Shown in pieces: positions 9,546 through 21,760 of a DNA stretch of 64,000 nucleotides. The first letter of the stretch is position 1. Every line of letters begins with the position of its first letter. A program made the translations under genes and the position numbers. The notes below the pieces were generated by a model that saw only the letters and a list, made by a program, of their open reading frames with translations, searched no databases and was not told where the DNA came from. Origin of the DNA: Protula sp. h YS-2021 (taxonomy: Eukaryota > Annelida > Polychaeta > Sabellida > Serpulidae); NCBI GenBank assembly GCA_949752745.1, contig OX457031.1, positions 6,856,212-6,920,211 of the forward strand, written 5' to 3'.

Positions 9546-12465
9546 GTGGTTATCGCTTCCTAGATGACCCATTGATGGGGTACTCTGGAGGGTGACCACA
9601 CTGTGGTTGCCGCTTCCTAGATGACCCATGGGTGAGGTACTGTGTAGTTTGACCACACTGTGGTTGTCGCTTCCTAGATGACCCATGGGTGGGGTACTGT
9701 GGAGGGTGACCACACTGTTGTTGTCGCTTCCTAGATGACCCATGGGAGGGGTACTGTGGAGGGTGAACACACTGCGGTTGTCGCTTCCTAGATGACCAAT
9801 GGGTTTTGTACTGTGGAGTTTGACCACACTGTGGTTGTCACTTCCTAGATGACCCATGGATCGGGTACTGTAGAGGGTGACCGCACTGTGGTTTTCGCTT
9901 CTTAGATGACCCATTGGTGGGGTACTGTGGAGGGTGACCACACTGTGGTTGTCGCTTCCTAGATGACCCATTGGTGGGGTACTGTGAATTGCGACCACAC
10001 CATAGGCGTCGATTCCTAGATGACCCATGTGTGGGGTACAGTGGAGAGTGACCGCACTGTGGTTGTGGCTCCCTAGATGACCCATGGGTGGGGCAAAGTG
10101 GAGGGTGACCACACTGTGCTTGTCGCTTCCTAGATGACCCATGGGTGGGGTACTGTGGAGGGTGAACACACTGTGGCTGTCGCTTCCTAGATGACCTATG
10201 GGTTTTGTGCTGTGGAGTTTGACCACACTGTCGTTGTCGTTTCCTAGATGACCCATGGGTGGGGTATTTTGGAGGGTGACCACACTGTGGTTGTCGCTTC
10301 CTAGATGACCCATGGGTGGAGTACTGTGGAGGGTGACCACACTGTGGTTGTCGCTTCCTAGATGACCCATGGGTGGGGTACTGTGGAGGGTGACCACACT
10401 GTGCTTGTCGCTTCTTAGATGACCCATGGGTGGGGTACTATGGAGGGTTACCACACTGTGGTTGTCGCTTCCTAGATGACCCATGGGTGGGGTACTGTGA
10501 AGGGTGACCCCACTATAGGCGTCGATTCCGAGATGACCCATGGATGGGGCACTGTGGAGTTTGACCACACTGTTGTTGTCGCTTCCTAGATGACCCATGG
10601 GTGGGGTACTGTGAAGGGTAACTACACTATAGGCGTCGATTCGAAGATGACCCATGGGTGGGGTACTGTGATGGAGTGTGACCACACTGTGGTTGTCGCT
10701 TCGAAGATGACCCATTGGTGGGGTACTGTGAATTGTGACCACACTATAGGCGTCGATTCCTAAACGACCCATGGGTGGGGTACTGTAGAGGGTGACCACA
10801 CTGTGCTTGCAGCTTCTTAGATGAACCACGGGTGGGGTACTGTGGAGGGTAAAAACACTGTGGTTGTCGCTTCCTAGATGACCCATGTGTGGGGTACTGT
10901 GGAGGGTGACCACACTGCGGTTGTCGCTTCCTAGATGCCCCATGGGTTTTGTACTGTGGAGTTTGACCACACTGTGGTTGTCGCTTCCTAGATGACAAAT
11001 GGGTGGGGTACTGTGGACGATGATCACACTGTGGTTGTCTCTTCTTAGATGACCCATGGATGGGGTACTGTCATGGAGGGTGATCACGCTGCGGTTGTCG
11101 CTTCCTAGATGACCCATGGATGGGGTACTGTGAAGGGTGACCACACTATAGGCGTCGATTCCTAGATGACCCATTTGTGGGGTACTCTGATGAAGGGTGA
11201 CCACACTGTGGTTGTCGCTTCCTAGATGACCCATGGGTGGGGTATTTTGGAGGGTGGCCACACTGTGGTTGTCGCTTCCTAGGTGACCCATGGATGGGGT
11301 ACTGTGGAGTGTGACCACACTGTGTTTGTCGCTTCTTAGATGACCCTTGGGTGGGGTACTGTGGAGTTTGACCAAACTGTGGTTGTCGCTTCCTAGATGA
11401 CCCATGGGTCTGGTACTGTGGAGGGTGACCACACTGTAGTTGTCGATACCTAGATGACCCATGGGTGGGGTACTGTGGAGGGTAACCATACTATAAGCGT
11501 CGATTCCTAGATTACCCATGGATTGGCTACAGTGGAGGGTGACCACACTGTGGTTGTCGCTTCTTAGATGACCCATGGGTTGGGTACTATAGAGGGTGAC
11601 CACACCATAGGCGTCGATTCCTAGATGACCCATGGTTGGGGTACTGTGGAGGGTGACCACACTGCGGTTGTCGCTTCCTAGATGACCCATGGGTGGGGTA
11701 CTGTCATGGAGGGTGATCATGCTGTGGTTGTCGCTTCTTAGATGACCCATGGGTGGGGTACTTTGGAGGGTGACCACACTATAAGCGTCGATTCCTAGAT
11801 GACCCATGGATGGGCTGCAGTGGAGGGTGACCACATTGTGGTTGTCGCTTCTTAGATGACCCATGGGTGGGCTACTATGGAGGGTGACCACACCATAGGC
11901 GTCGATTCCTAGATGACCCATGGTTGGGGTACTGTGGAGGGTGACCACACTGTGGTTGTCGATTCCTAAATGACCCATGGTTGGGGTACTGTGGAGGGTG
12001 ACCGCACTGTGGTTGTTGCTTCCTAGATGACCCATGGGTGGGGTACTGTGGAGGGTGACCACACTGTGGTTGTCGCTTCTTAGATGACCCATGGGTTGGG
12101 TACTGTGGAGGGTGACCACACTGTGGTTGTCGCTTCCTAGACGACCCATGGATTGGGTACTGAGGAGGGTGACCACACTGTGGCTGTCGCTTCCCATGGA
12201 TGGGGTACTGTTTAGGTTGAGCACACTGTAGGTGTCGCTTCCTAGATCACCGATGGATGAGGTACTGTGGAGTGTGACCACACTGTGGTTGTCGCTTCTT
12301 AGATGTCCCATGGGTGGGGTACTGTGGATTGTGACCACACTGTGGTTGTCGCTTCCTAGATGACCCATGGGTGGGTTATTGTGAAGGGTGACCACATTGT
12401 TGTTGTCGCTTCTTAGATGACCCATGTTTGGTTTACTGTGGAGGGTGACCACATTGTGGTTGTCT
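9546..12465. repeat. 57-bp minisatellite (about 51 units)
   Basis: Units of 57 bp built on TAGATGACCCATGGGTGGGG, TACTGTGGAGGGTGACCACA and CTGTGGTTGTCGCTTCC. A second variant carrying TATAGGCGTCGATTCC is interspersed. Read on the minus strand, 57 bp gives a 19-residue repeat containing HLGSDNHSVVTLHSTPPMG. This frame stays open for 1132 codons (9054-12452). Observed indels inside the array are 3 bp (extra CAT or GAT codons). However, only one codon in the consensus is a single change from a stop, and the frame continues through the out-of-phase 49-bp array. I see no promoter, signal peptide or unique domain. I favour satellite over gene. Confidence 0.9.
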
Positions 12466-12584
12466 TAGTCAAGATGGCGATTCTAGATTATTATCGTTCT
12501 GAGGTCTATATATACCTCTATGCAAAGTCGAGCGTTGCTTCGACTTCCATTTACAACCTTTACGCAACGTTGATTAGATACCAT

Positions 12585-12643
12585 CATCATCATCTTTATT
12601 ATCATCATCATCACTATCATCATAATCATCATTATCAACAGAT
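12585..12643. repeat. (CAT)n microsatellite
   Basis: Imperfect CATCATCAT run with TATT and AATC interruptions, followed by AT-rich trinucleotide-like sequence to about 12760. Confidence 0.9.
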
Positions 12644-12784
12644 TCATCAGATTCATCTCACTCTTATATAGCCATCTCATTATTATTATTTTTATGATTA
12701 TTAAAATAAGCAGTAATAGTATTAGTAATAGTAGTTGTAGATTTAGTTGAAGTATTAATATTTGCTAATCATTAATTGTAGTTG

Positions 12785-13240
12785 TGGTAGGAGTAGCAGC
12801 GGTAGTGGTGGTAGAAGGAGTAGTACTGGTAGTATTACCAGTGGTAGTGGTAGCAGTGGTAGTAGTAGTAGTAGTAGTAGCAGTGGTAGTACCGGTAGTG
12901 GCAGGGTAGTGGTAGTATTAGTAGTGGTAGTGGTAATAGTGGTAGTGGTAGCAGTAGTAGTGGTAGTAGTAGTATTAGTAGTGGTAGTAGCAATGGAAGT
13001 GGTAGCAGTAGCAGGTTAGTGATAGCAGTAGTAGTGGTAGTGGTAGCATTAGTATTAGTAGTGGTAGTTGTAGCAGTGGTAGAGGTAGTAGTAGCAGTGG
13101 TAGTGATAGTAGTAGCAATGGTAGTGGTAGTAGGAGCAAGGTAATGATAGTGGTAGTAGTGGTGGTAGTACTAGTGGTGGTGGTAGTTGTAGCAGAGGTA
13201 GTGGTAGTAGCAGCAGTGGTAGTGGTAGAAGAAGCACAGT
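12785..13240. repeat. (GTA/GTG)n-rich trinucleotide repeat
   Basis: About 450 bp of GTAGTGGTAGTAGTGGTAGC-type sequence, with AGCAGTGGTAGTGG variants. The strand is strongly purine/T asymmetric (almost no C on the plus strand). Serine/glycine- or valine-rich translations are artefacts of the repeat. Confidence 0.95.
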
Positions 13241-13747
13241 GGTAATATTGTTGTTATCATTTCTTACACAACAAGCGAAATTGATGTCAAATAGTAAAAC
13301 AAGGAAAGCTTCATTCTGTATTCTGTCATTCTATCAATTCAAATTAATGGTTCTGACTTTCATTCGATAAAAATAACGGAGGTATATTGAGAAGGACATC
13401 AGTCTCTTTTGTGGATGTGCACACGTGTCTCGTATTTTTCTGTTACCACGCCTGACATATCATTAATATGGCAACTGTACAAGCAGCTCTTTCCGGCTGC
13501 TCTTGTTGATCAAAGAAGGCATATGGTGTAACTCCTAGGATTTATTGGGCTACGTTTTGGCGGTCGTCAATACCTCGACAGCTGGGCCACTTAGGACCAC
13601 CACTGTGCCGTTTAGTTCTGTTTTCTTTAGTTTGAATTTTGACTTTACAGTAAACCAACGTCATTTCATTTATTGTTCTATTTTGAAGTAAATCTGACAA
13701 ATGTTTGCACCATTTTGTCCATGTTTGATCACTCTGTTGGGCCAATT
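13241..13747. other. Spacer without recognised gene
   Basis: Unique-looking sequence. Short frames of up to about 73 codons show no recognisable domain. The end of the segment grades into the 34-bp array. Confidence 0.45.
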
Positions 13748-14014
13748 GCAGACCTTCGTACAACTGTTTACGGAAGCCACATTAAACTTCCATGCAACTG
13801 TTCACGTGAGCCGACAGGAGACCCTCATACAAATGCTTACGGAGCCCAACAGTAGACTCTCATACAGCTGTTTACGGAACTCACCAGTAAACCTCCATAC
13901 AACTGTTTACGGAGGTCATAGTAAACCTTCATACAAATGCTCACGGAGGCCAGCAGCAGACCCTCATACAACTCTCTAAGAGACCAACAGTAGACCTTCA
14001 TATAAATGTTTACG
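13748..14014. repeat. 34-bp minisatellite
   Basis: Seven to eight diverged units of 34-35 bp built on CATACAACTGTTTACGGAGG and CAACAGTAGACCT. Copies differ substantially, implying an old array. Confidence 0.9.
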
Positions 14015-14099
14015 GTAAAGTTTGGAACAGAACAATTACTTTATATTATTTTATTCGGGCTTTTCTGTTCACAGACTATTATTGTTTGTTAATATAGAT

Positions 14100-14915
14100 A
14101 GGATCGTCCATTTGAACAGGGATTGCCCATCTGTACACTGATCGCCCATTTATACAATGATCGGCTATTCGAACAGGGATCGCAAATTGTACAGAGATCG
14201 CCCATTTGTACAGCTTCGAACATTTTTACAAGGATCGCCCATTGTACAGGGATCGCCCATTTGTACAGGGATCCTCAATTTGTATAGTGATCGTTCATTT
14301 CTACAGGGATCGCCCATTTGTACAGGCATCGCCCACTTATACAAGGATAGCCCATTTGTACAGAAATCGTCCATTTGTACAGCGATCGTTCATTTGTACA
14401 CGGATCCTCCTTTATATAGTAATCGTTCATTTCTACAGGGTCGACCATTCGTACAGGGATCGTCCATTTGTACAGGATCGTCTACTTATATAAGGATCAC
14501 CCAATTGTACAGGGATCGATCATTTGTACAGGGATCCTCCATTTGTATAGTGATCGTTCATTTCTACAGGGATCTCCAATTGTACAGGGATCGCCTATTT
14601 GTACAAAGATCGCCCATTGTACAGGGATCGTCCATTTATACACGAATGGTCCATTTGTACAGGGATCGCCCATTTGTAGAGAGATCGCCCATTTGTACAG
14701 AGATCGTCCAATTGTACAGGGGTCATCCATTTATACAGGGGTGATCCAGTTGTGCAGTGATTGCCCATTTGTACCGGAATCGCCCATTGTACAGGAATCG
14801 TGCATTTGTCAGTGATCGCCCATTTATACAGAAATCGCCTATTTGTAAAGGGATTGCACATTTATATAGGGATCTTACATTTGTACAGGGATCGCCCATT
14901 TTTACACGGCTCTTT
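14100..14915. repeat. 19-bp minisatellite
   Basis: About 42 units of 18-19 bp built on GGATCGCCCATTTGTACAG. Each carries the palindrome TGTACA, and many carry GATC. It ends in a T-rich tract (14920-14955). Long plus- and minus-strand frames here are repeat translations in rotating phases. Confidence 0.95.
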
Positions 14916-15021
14916 TTGAGCCATTTTTCTTTTTTTTTTTAATTTTTTTTATTTTGATGTTCAGTAGGTCTGTTTTTGTTTGTATCTGTAGTAGGTACAT
15001 TATCTGTCATCGTTCATATTC

Positions 15022-15345
15022 GCCTTTATATTTAAATCAGGAGTCTGAAAGAATTCGGGCAATGGATGAAAACTATCACTTGACCTTTAACCCTGAAGGT
15101 AACACGGTTCCAGATTAAGCCTTCAACCTATATTCACCGACGCTCCATGGGCCCTCAAACTTGACGACGCTTTATGGGCCTTCACACTTGTCGACTCTCC
15201 ATGGGCCCTCACACTTGTCGACGCTTCATGGACCCTCACACTTGTCGACGTTTATATTGGCCTTTATATTTAAATCAGGAGTCTGGAAGAATTCGGCAAT
15301 CGGTTTCATGTTAAACCTTCAACCTACATTCACCGACGCTCCATA
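15022..15345. repeat. Duplicated array flank
   Basis: The segment beginning TATATTTAAATCAGGAGTCT and ending CATTCACCGACGCTCC occurs twice, at about 15028-15147 and 15267-15343, in direct orientation. The second copy lacks an internal stretch of about 40 bases. A few units of the 27-bp array lie between them. This is a record of unequal exchange or slippage that included unique flank as well as array units. Confidence 0.85.
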
Positions 15346-16215
15346 GGCCCTCACACTTGTTGACGTTTCATGGGCCGTTACACTTGTCAACGTTTCATGG
15401 GCATTCACACTTGTCGACGCTTCATAGGCCCTCACTTATCGAGGCTTCAGCCCTCATACTTGTCGACGCTTTATGGCCCCTCACACTTTTCTGCACTTTA
15501 TGGGTCCTCACACTTGTCGACACTTCATGGGCCCTCACATTTGTCGACACTTTATGGGTCCTCAAACTTGTCGACTTTCACATTTGTCGGCGCTTTATGG
15601 GCCCTAACACTTGTCCACGATTTATTGACCCTCACACTTATCGACGCTTTATGGGCCCTCACACTTGACGATGCTTCATAAGCCCTCGCACTTGTCGGCA
15701 CTTTATGGGCCCTCACATTTGTCGACACTTCATGGGTCCTCAAACTTGTCGACTTTCACATTTGTCGGCGCTTTATGGGCCCTAACACTTTTCCACGATT
15801 TATCGACCCTCACACTTATCGACGCTTTATGGGCCCTCACACTTGACGATGCTTCATAAGCCCTAGCACTAGTCGGCACTTTATGGGCCTTCACACTTGT
15901 CCACGCTTCATGGGTTCTCACACTTATCAACGGGTCATAGGCCCTCACACTTCTCAACGCGTCATGGATCCTTACACTTGTCGACGCTTTATGGGTCCTT
16001 ACACTTGTCGACCCTTCATGGGTTCTCACACCTGACGGTGCTTCATGGGCCCTCACACTTGTTGGCGCTTCATGAGCCCTCACACTTGTCAACGCGTCAT
16101 GGACCCTCACATTTGTGGACGCTTCATGGGCCTTCACACTTGTCAACGCGTATAGGCCCTCACACTTGTCGACGCTTTATGAGCCCTCACAGTTGTCAAC
16201 TTTGTCAACGTGTCA
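15131..16215. repeat. 27-bp minisatellite
   Basis: About 36 units built on GGGCCCTCACACTTGTCGAC followed by GCTTCAT or GCTTTAT. Many units contain GTCGAC and GGGCCC palindromes. A block of about 178 bp (15562-15739) repeats at 15740 onward, including the same shortened unit TCGACTTTCACATTTGTCGG, so the array has higher-order structure. Confidence 0.95.
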
Positions 16216-16337
16216 TAACAGTACTACAGTTGTTTTTAAAGTTTAATATGCTGTTATGTAAGAGTTGAACCAGTCCAAATGCTAAAACTAGACTGTCGTG
16301 GATTATCTGTTCTTGGTCAGAGACTCACCCCGTCCTA

Positions 16338-16672
16338 ACACACATGCACACACAAATATATATATACAGACACATGCATGCAGATATACATATACACATA
16401 CACATACGCCCACACACACATGCACACGCAAATACACACCCACACACATACACACTAACACAAATATATATACATACACACATGCATACAGATATACATA
16501 TACACATACGCCTACACACACACACACGCGCACACACACTCCCACACAGACATACACACTAACACACACATATATACATACACACATACATACACACAGA
16601 CATGAACACATACACACACCCACACACACATACACACACTCACACAATACAAACACATACATACATACTCGC
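16338..16672. repeat. (CA)n-rich microsatellite
   Basis: Alternating CACACA with TATATACATACACA interruptions over about 330 bp. An internal block (ATATACATATACACATAC) is repeated about 110 bp apart. Long alternating purine-pyrimidine tracts may favour Z-DNA. His/Thr- or Val/Cys-rich frames here are artefacts. Confidence 0.95.
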
Positions 16673-16789
16673 CAAAAAATTTCAGATAAAATAAGATGTA
16701 ATTTTAAGATGGGGTATAATTAAACACTTGGGACTTGTCCCAAGTATTTCGCTGAATTACTACGAATTATGGAAGTTTCTCTGTTTTTC

Positions 16790-17959
16790 TCACTTCTTTG
16801 CTTTTTGCCTTTTTATAACCGTGTCAGCACATCTCCTCCGAGACGGCTAACGCTAGGAAAATGAAACTTGGTACATGTATAGAAAATGTGGTAAATTTGA
16901 TCCAAGCCAAAAATTTCCGCATCTTATGACGTCATGAATATTTTAGAGCTTAATATCTTCAAAATGGCTGGAGCTAGAAATTTGGCGTCAAATACGTTAC
17001 GAGACTACTTTTTGACAAAGGACATCGTGGTAGCCTCAAGTTTAGCGTATGACGTCATAATAACGTCATTTTTCGGGTTTTTTTGTTCCTGGTCGGTTTT
17101 AAAGAGGAAATTTTGTACACAGTATACAGAGCACCTAATTGAATACCAATTGACTGATAAAAGTTACTTAAACTCTCCAACGCCCTGTAAAACGCCCCCT
17201 CAAGCGCAAGTGTTAAAACACGCACATCTCAGAGTACAAAGTGCCTATTGTGCACACGCGATTATGTATAATGCAGATCAATACTGCTGTATGTGGCTTG
17301 AGGCCTCTCCCGTAACAAAAAGCTACTCTGTGGCCACGTGAACATGCAGTACTGTTGTTTTGTAAGTAGCTGGCTGTGCTGAACTGGGCTTTTTTCAATG
17401 CTGCAATCAGTGAAAAGTTGATCACGGAGAGCAAATGCAATATTTTTATGAAACTTTTTTTTTACAAAAACTGCGTTACAATTTGTGAATATATTGAATG
17501 CTACGGAAATATGGTAGTGATAACTTTGTAGTGTTCAGAGTGATTTTGAGCTCATTTTAGACCCTTTGGGCATAAACAACGTCACACAGAGGCACCTGGG
17601 TTACCTTGACCTTCTGGATCACAGTCAAGGTCAAAAAGCGGAAGTTGACAATTATTTCGAATCGGTTAGATGCAGAGCTATTTTAAGTTCATTTTCGACC
17701 CTTTGGGCCTAAACAACGTTACATAATAGGTATCTCGGGGTCCGTGACCTTCCGGATCACGGTCAAGGTCAAAAACGAGAAGTTGACTATAATCCCGAAA
17801 CGGTTTGAGATAGAGCGATTTTGAGCTCATTTTCGATCCTTTGGGCCCAAACAACGTTACATAAGAGGTATCCAGGTAAAGAAATTTTTTAGCTCAGTCA
17901 ATAAGTATTTTTAGCATTCCAAGTGTTTGTTTCGTAACTCGGTTGCGAAATCGGTCTAG
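16790..17959 (+). mobile_element. Helitron-like element with internal 137-bp repeats
   Basis: The right end has a stem TTTCGTAAC/GTTGCGAAA around a 3-base loop (about 17930-17950), then TCGGT, then CTAG (17956-17959), followed by T. Hairpin plus CTRR before a T is the Helitron 3' terminus rule. Just inside lie about 2.4 copies of a 137-bp repeat. Bivalve Helitron-like elements with internal tandem repeats are known (pearl and CvA types, from memory). The left part (about 16840-16915) has CTAGGAAAATGAAACTTGG wording like the starts of the copies at 30.6 and 58.7 kb. The 5' boundary is a guess, and no Rep/helicase coding is visible. Confidence 0.6.
17548..17878. repeat. 137-bp tandem repeat
   Basis: About 2.4 copies, starting near 17548, 17685 and 17823. 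Each begins with GAGCTCATTTTCGACC-type sequence and contains CTTTGGGC, AAACAACGTTAC, GACCTTCCGGATCACGGTC and AAGGTCAAAAA. Copies are roughly 80 percent alike by eye. They lie inside the Helitron-like element. Confidence 0.9.
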
Positions 17960-19929
17960 TTTTATTTTGTAACCATGTATAGGCTCCGGTTGAATTGTAG
18001 CAAGACATAACAATTATAGAATAAAATGAATAATAATAAACAAAATAAAATACAATAATAAAAAGTAAAAACAGTAACAGAAATAGCTCTAAAATTAAAT
18101 AAGAATGTCTTCGTATAGTTACAGGGGATATAATTAAACGCCATTTCATACAAGAACGCAGTGAGGAATAAAGCTATTTTGATACCGACTGGTTTTAAAT
18201 TTGGGTGCTTTTTAGTTTCGCCTTGACCAAGCCAGGTATTCAACTAGATGTAAAGGAAGCAATCAACTAAAAATGTTCTATTTTCCCAAAGAACTGCAGC
18301 ATTAGTACTGCGATTGTGTAATGCATTTAATTGCGAGATTACTAATGCTGGGTCATACGACAAGTTTGGTAAAATAATCCTGTGAACAAGTTTTTTTAAT
18401 AGACAGCTTAGATTATGCTTCCGATGGAAGAATGACAGACAGGCACCGCACACTCAACCACTCGTTCCATCACTACAGTAGCTACAGGCACTAGATGCTT
18501 CTTTGTGAGTCCCACACGTTTGAAGGAGATCCAATACGTTTTGATGGACACAATAAACTTTCTAAACGAAACGTTTATTTCTTTCCCGGTCTGAACAAGT
18601 CGCCTGTTCTAACACATATTTTAGCAATTTAAGAATTTCAGGCTCAGGCTACACAGTTATGATGAAGTAAGGAAGGGATCACGAGATTTTGTTTAACTAT
18701 CTAACATTCAAACGGAGAGACAACGAAACTGCGAGACCCACTACGTCACTAGCTTTCGTCATAGCTTTGAGTGTAACTACGAAAGCCGCCGGAAAATACC
18801 CCCTGTGTTGATCCGGGTTTGTCAATAAATCATCGTGCTTGTAAACCGGTTGCTTTTAGATCTTAAAGTTCACTGGGAAATTTATTATGGGAATGCAAAG
18901 CTTCGTGTAGACGTAATAACTATATCACAATTGTTGAGCTGGATCTGCAAGAGCCACAGCAGTCTAGACAAACGACTATGTGGTGTATTATAATGAAGTA
19001 CTTCATCTGAGTGTACTTACGAAACGTTATTAGAAATTTATTTGCTGTGTTTGCAAAGCATTGTAAACAATTCTTTGTTCTTTCGTTCAAAGTGATGCTC
19101 AAAAAGCACTTTGAAATTCTTAAGATTGTGCCATCGTGCTAAAGACAGTAGATTTAATCAACAAAAGCAGGTAAAATAAATGTTAAAGTTGTCACAGATT
19201 CAAAACATATTTATTGACTTAATATGTCACTTTAGATTGACTTAGAATGACATCTAACCAATTTCTATAAAAATTAAGAGCTCAACAGACCACGTGATAG
19301 TTATATTGGTGAGCTATGTTACAGTGAGATTTGCCAAACATATTTTGACCGCGATAAATACAGGTTTATTCAAAGTCTTTTTAATTATTAGTGAGGTCAT
19401 AAATTTCTAGCTAATACCAACAAACAAATACTCCGCTGTCTTTAACAGAAAAATAAAACCTCTCGCTGTTCCGTGTGTACACGTTCTCCATGTTACGGTC
19501 AATTTATCCTCGTCCTAATTGCACACAGTAGCGAATATAACAATGCAAAACATTTCTTTTGAATATTATATGATGGTAAAGTTTATCCTAATAGATTAAA
19601 GCATTGCACAATAGCTTACCGTGTTACCTAATTAATCTTGTTACCTTTATAGTAAGAAAGAAAAAATGCTGTAAATGCCAATGAATTGTGACTAGACACC
19701 GCTGGGTCAAGTTGCTCTAAATGTAAACAACGAGGTGAAGGCAGCGAGCTTTAATACTAATTAAAGGGTCATGTGTAGCAAACGTAAGCATCATGGGATG
19801 ATGCATATTTACTGTAAAGACACATTTGAGTGATATTTGCACTATCTAAGTACTGCAACTAAATTAAATCATTAAATGAACCACGAAGGGTTTAATTTGC
19901 AGCATTTAAGCTCTTCACCTTCAGAATAC
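17960..19929. other. Unique AT-rich stretch without recognised gene
   Basis: Nearly 2 kb without tandem repeats, one of the longest unique stretches in the window. Frames reach about 93 codons (minus strand, 17962-18243) but are Phe/Tyr/Leu-rich translations of AT-rich DNA. I see no convincing exon, RNA gene or element termini. Regulatory function cannot be judged from sequence alone. Confidence 0.5.
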
Positions 19930-20610
19930 TCTGTGCACACCAGGAACAGCTAGTACAGCAGGAACATTGAGTACATCAAAAACATGTAGCAGAGAATGAG
20001 CATTGTGTACACCAGGCACATCTTGTACAGAAGGAACATTGTATGCACCACTGTTATCTAGAACAGTATAAAAATTGTTACACCAGGAACATTTAGTACA
20101 ACACAAACATGTAGCATACCAGGAACATCTAGTACAGTAGGAACTTATGGAACACCAGGAATTTGTAGGCTAGGAACAGTGCGGACCAGAAACATCTGTT
20201 ACAGTAGGAACATTATGTACACAAGGAACATCTTTCATAGGAAGAACATGTGGTACACCAGGAACATCTAGTAGAGTAGGAACATTTTACACATCAGGAG
20301 CATCAAATAAAGTAGGACATGTGGTACACAAGGCACATTTAGTACAGCGAGATCATGTGGCACATCAGGAACTAGTCCACTAGGAACATTCTGTACAACA
20401 GAAACATCTAGTACAGTAGGAGCATACAGCACACCAGGACCATCTACCACAGTGGGCACAGATACGTTAGGAGCCAGCGCAGTAGAAACGTCTGGTGCAG
20501 TGGTAACATGTGGCACACCAGGAACCGCCACAGAAAAAGAGAAATATGGTAAACACAACACATCTAATACATTCTGTACATCAAATACGGAAAGTACATT
20601 CTGAACTTAA
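19930..20610. repeat. Degenerate 18-bp repeat
   Basis: About 35 diverged units of roughly 18 bp with consensus AGGAACATCTAGTACAG. The unit length is a multiple of three, which keeps Val/Pro-rich minus-strand frames open for up to 97 codons (20268-20561). No gene structure supports a protein. The strong divergence indicates age. Confidence 0.85.
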
Positions 20611-21684
20611 TATTGCATCGGGTTCATCAGTTACATTTGCACAGCAGATAAGTACTGTTTAACAGGCATATCTTGCACCTTAGGCAAATCATTTACTCCA
20701 AATACATAATACATACTGTCCATCAAGCATAGCAAGAGTACAATTTACATCACGAATATACTTAACAAAATATCTTTTCATTTAGGTATACTCTCCTCTT
20801 GCATGCACATCACAACAGCTATATTTGTCCTTCATTTGCGTCACGACAGCTACATCTCGTCTTTCAGGTACATCGCAACCGCTATATCTTGTCTTTTGGA
20901 CATACCACCGACAAATCTGTCTTTCAGCCTAGCCAGTTGGCTCTCATACCGACAGTGTGTTGTAAGTAGATGATCTACGATGGATGTCCTTACCTTTCTC
21001 GTCATTAGCAGAGACTGATAAGGCTTAATGATCTATGAATACCACCTAGTCACCACAATCCAGCCCGGCATAATAGCCCTCGTCTTTCGTTGCAGAATAC
21101 ATCCTCAAAGACACTTTAGCACTCCTCATTAAGACTTCGTGCTTTATCTTGCTTAATCAAGCTGTAATTAATAAAATCAACGTATTCAGCTCTATTAAAC
21201 CATACTTCTATAAAACGTAACATCTTAACAACTACGTTCCATTGTGAAGAAAGCAAAGGATACTAAGCTTAAATAACTTACAGAGTTGTCTTGAATTGTT
21301 GCTGAACATTTTATAACTTGGTTGGCATCTGTGTCCCCGTATCAATAACTTCAAATAACAGGATTGTTTTATTTTAATATCTTTGCTTCTGCCTCATCTT
21401 GTTTGAACAAAACATTTTCTAGCACGGGATGCTTTTCTAACCGTCATCTGTGACCTAAATTGTTGCGTCTTTCAATTAATTCAAAACACTCCATTCATTT
21501 GCGGTATACAGGTGCGCTGACATGCGTTAGTTCTGGTATATATTGGGCATACCAGCTTTTTAAAATTAACTATCATCACCACTGCGGTTAAATGCGGTGC
21601 TTTTGCAGTTAGTGTGTAAACTGTACTGTTCTTTTCCAGTCTTCTGCTGTCGACTTCGAAACAAACTGCAGGTGTACCACAGAA
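20611..21684. other. Spacer with a short 43-bp triplication
   Basis: Mostly unique AT-rich sequence with no recognised gene. About 20800-20925 holds three diverged copies of a 43-bp unit containing CACGACAGCTACATCTCGTC and TTTCAGGTACATC. Confidence 0.5.
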
Positions 21685-21760
21685 ATACTACACGAGTACT
21701 GCAGCAGTACTGCAGAAGTACTGCAGGAGTACTACAGGAGTACTCCAGAAAGCTGCGGTA
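21685..21760. repeat. 15-bp repeat with AGTACT/CTGCAG palindromes
   Basis: Five units of about 15 bp such as AGTACTGCAGGAGTACT, flanked by unique sequence. Overlapping palindromes make it a likely hairpin former. Confidence 0.85.

Noticed and set aside
14157..14815. 195-codon and shorter frames over the 19-bp array
   Set aside because: The same residues recur in rotating frames on both strands; unit length is not a multiple of three.
16298..16723. His/Thr-rich and Val/Cys-rich frames of 119-141 codons
   Set aside because: Pure (CA)n microsatellite translation.
16934..17341. 135-codon plus-strand frame as a gene
   Set aside because: It lies across the repeat wording of a Helitron-like element and has no recognisable domain or conserved motif.
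17881..17910. A-box-like TAGCTCAGTCAATAAG as a tRNA or SINE head
   Set aside because: No B box follows, and the segment ends in a Helitron-type hairpin and CTAG.
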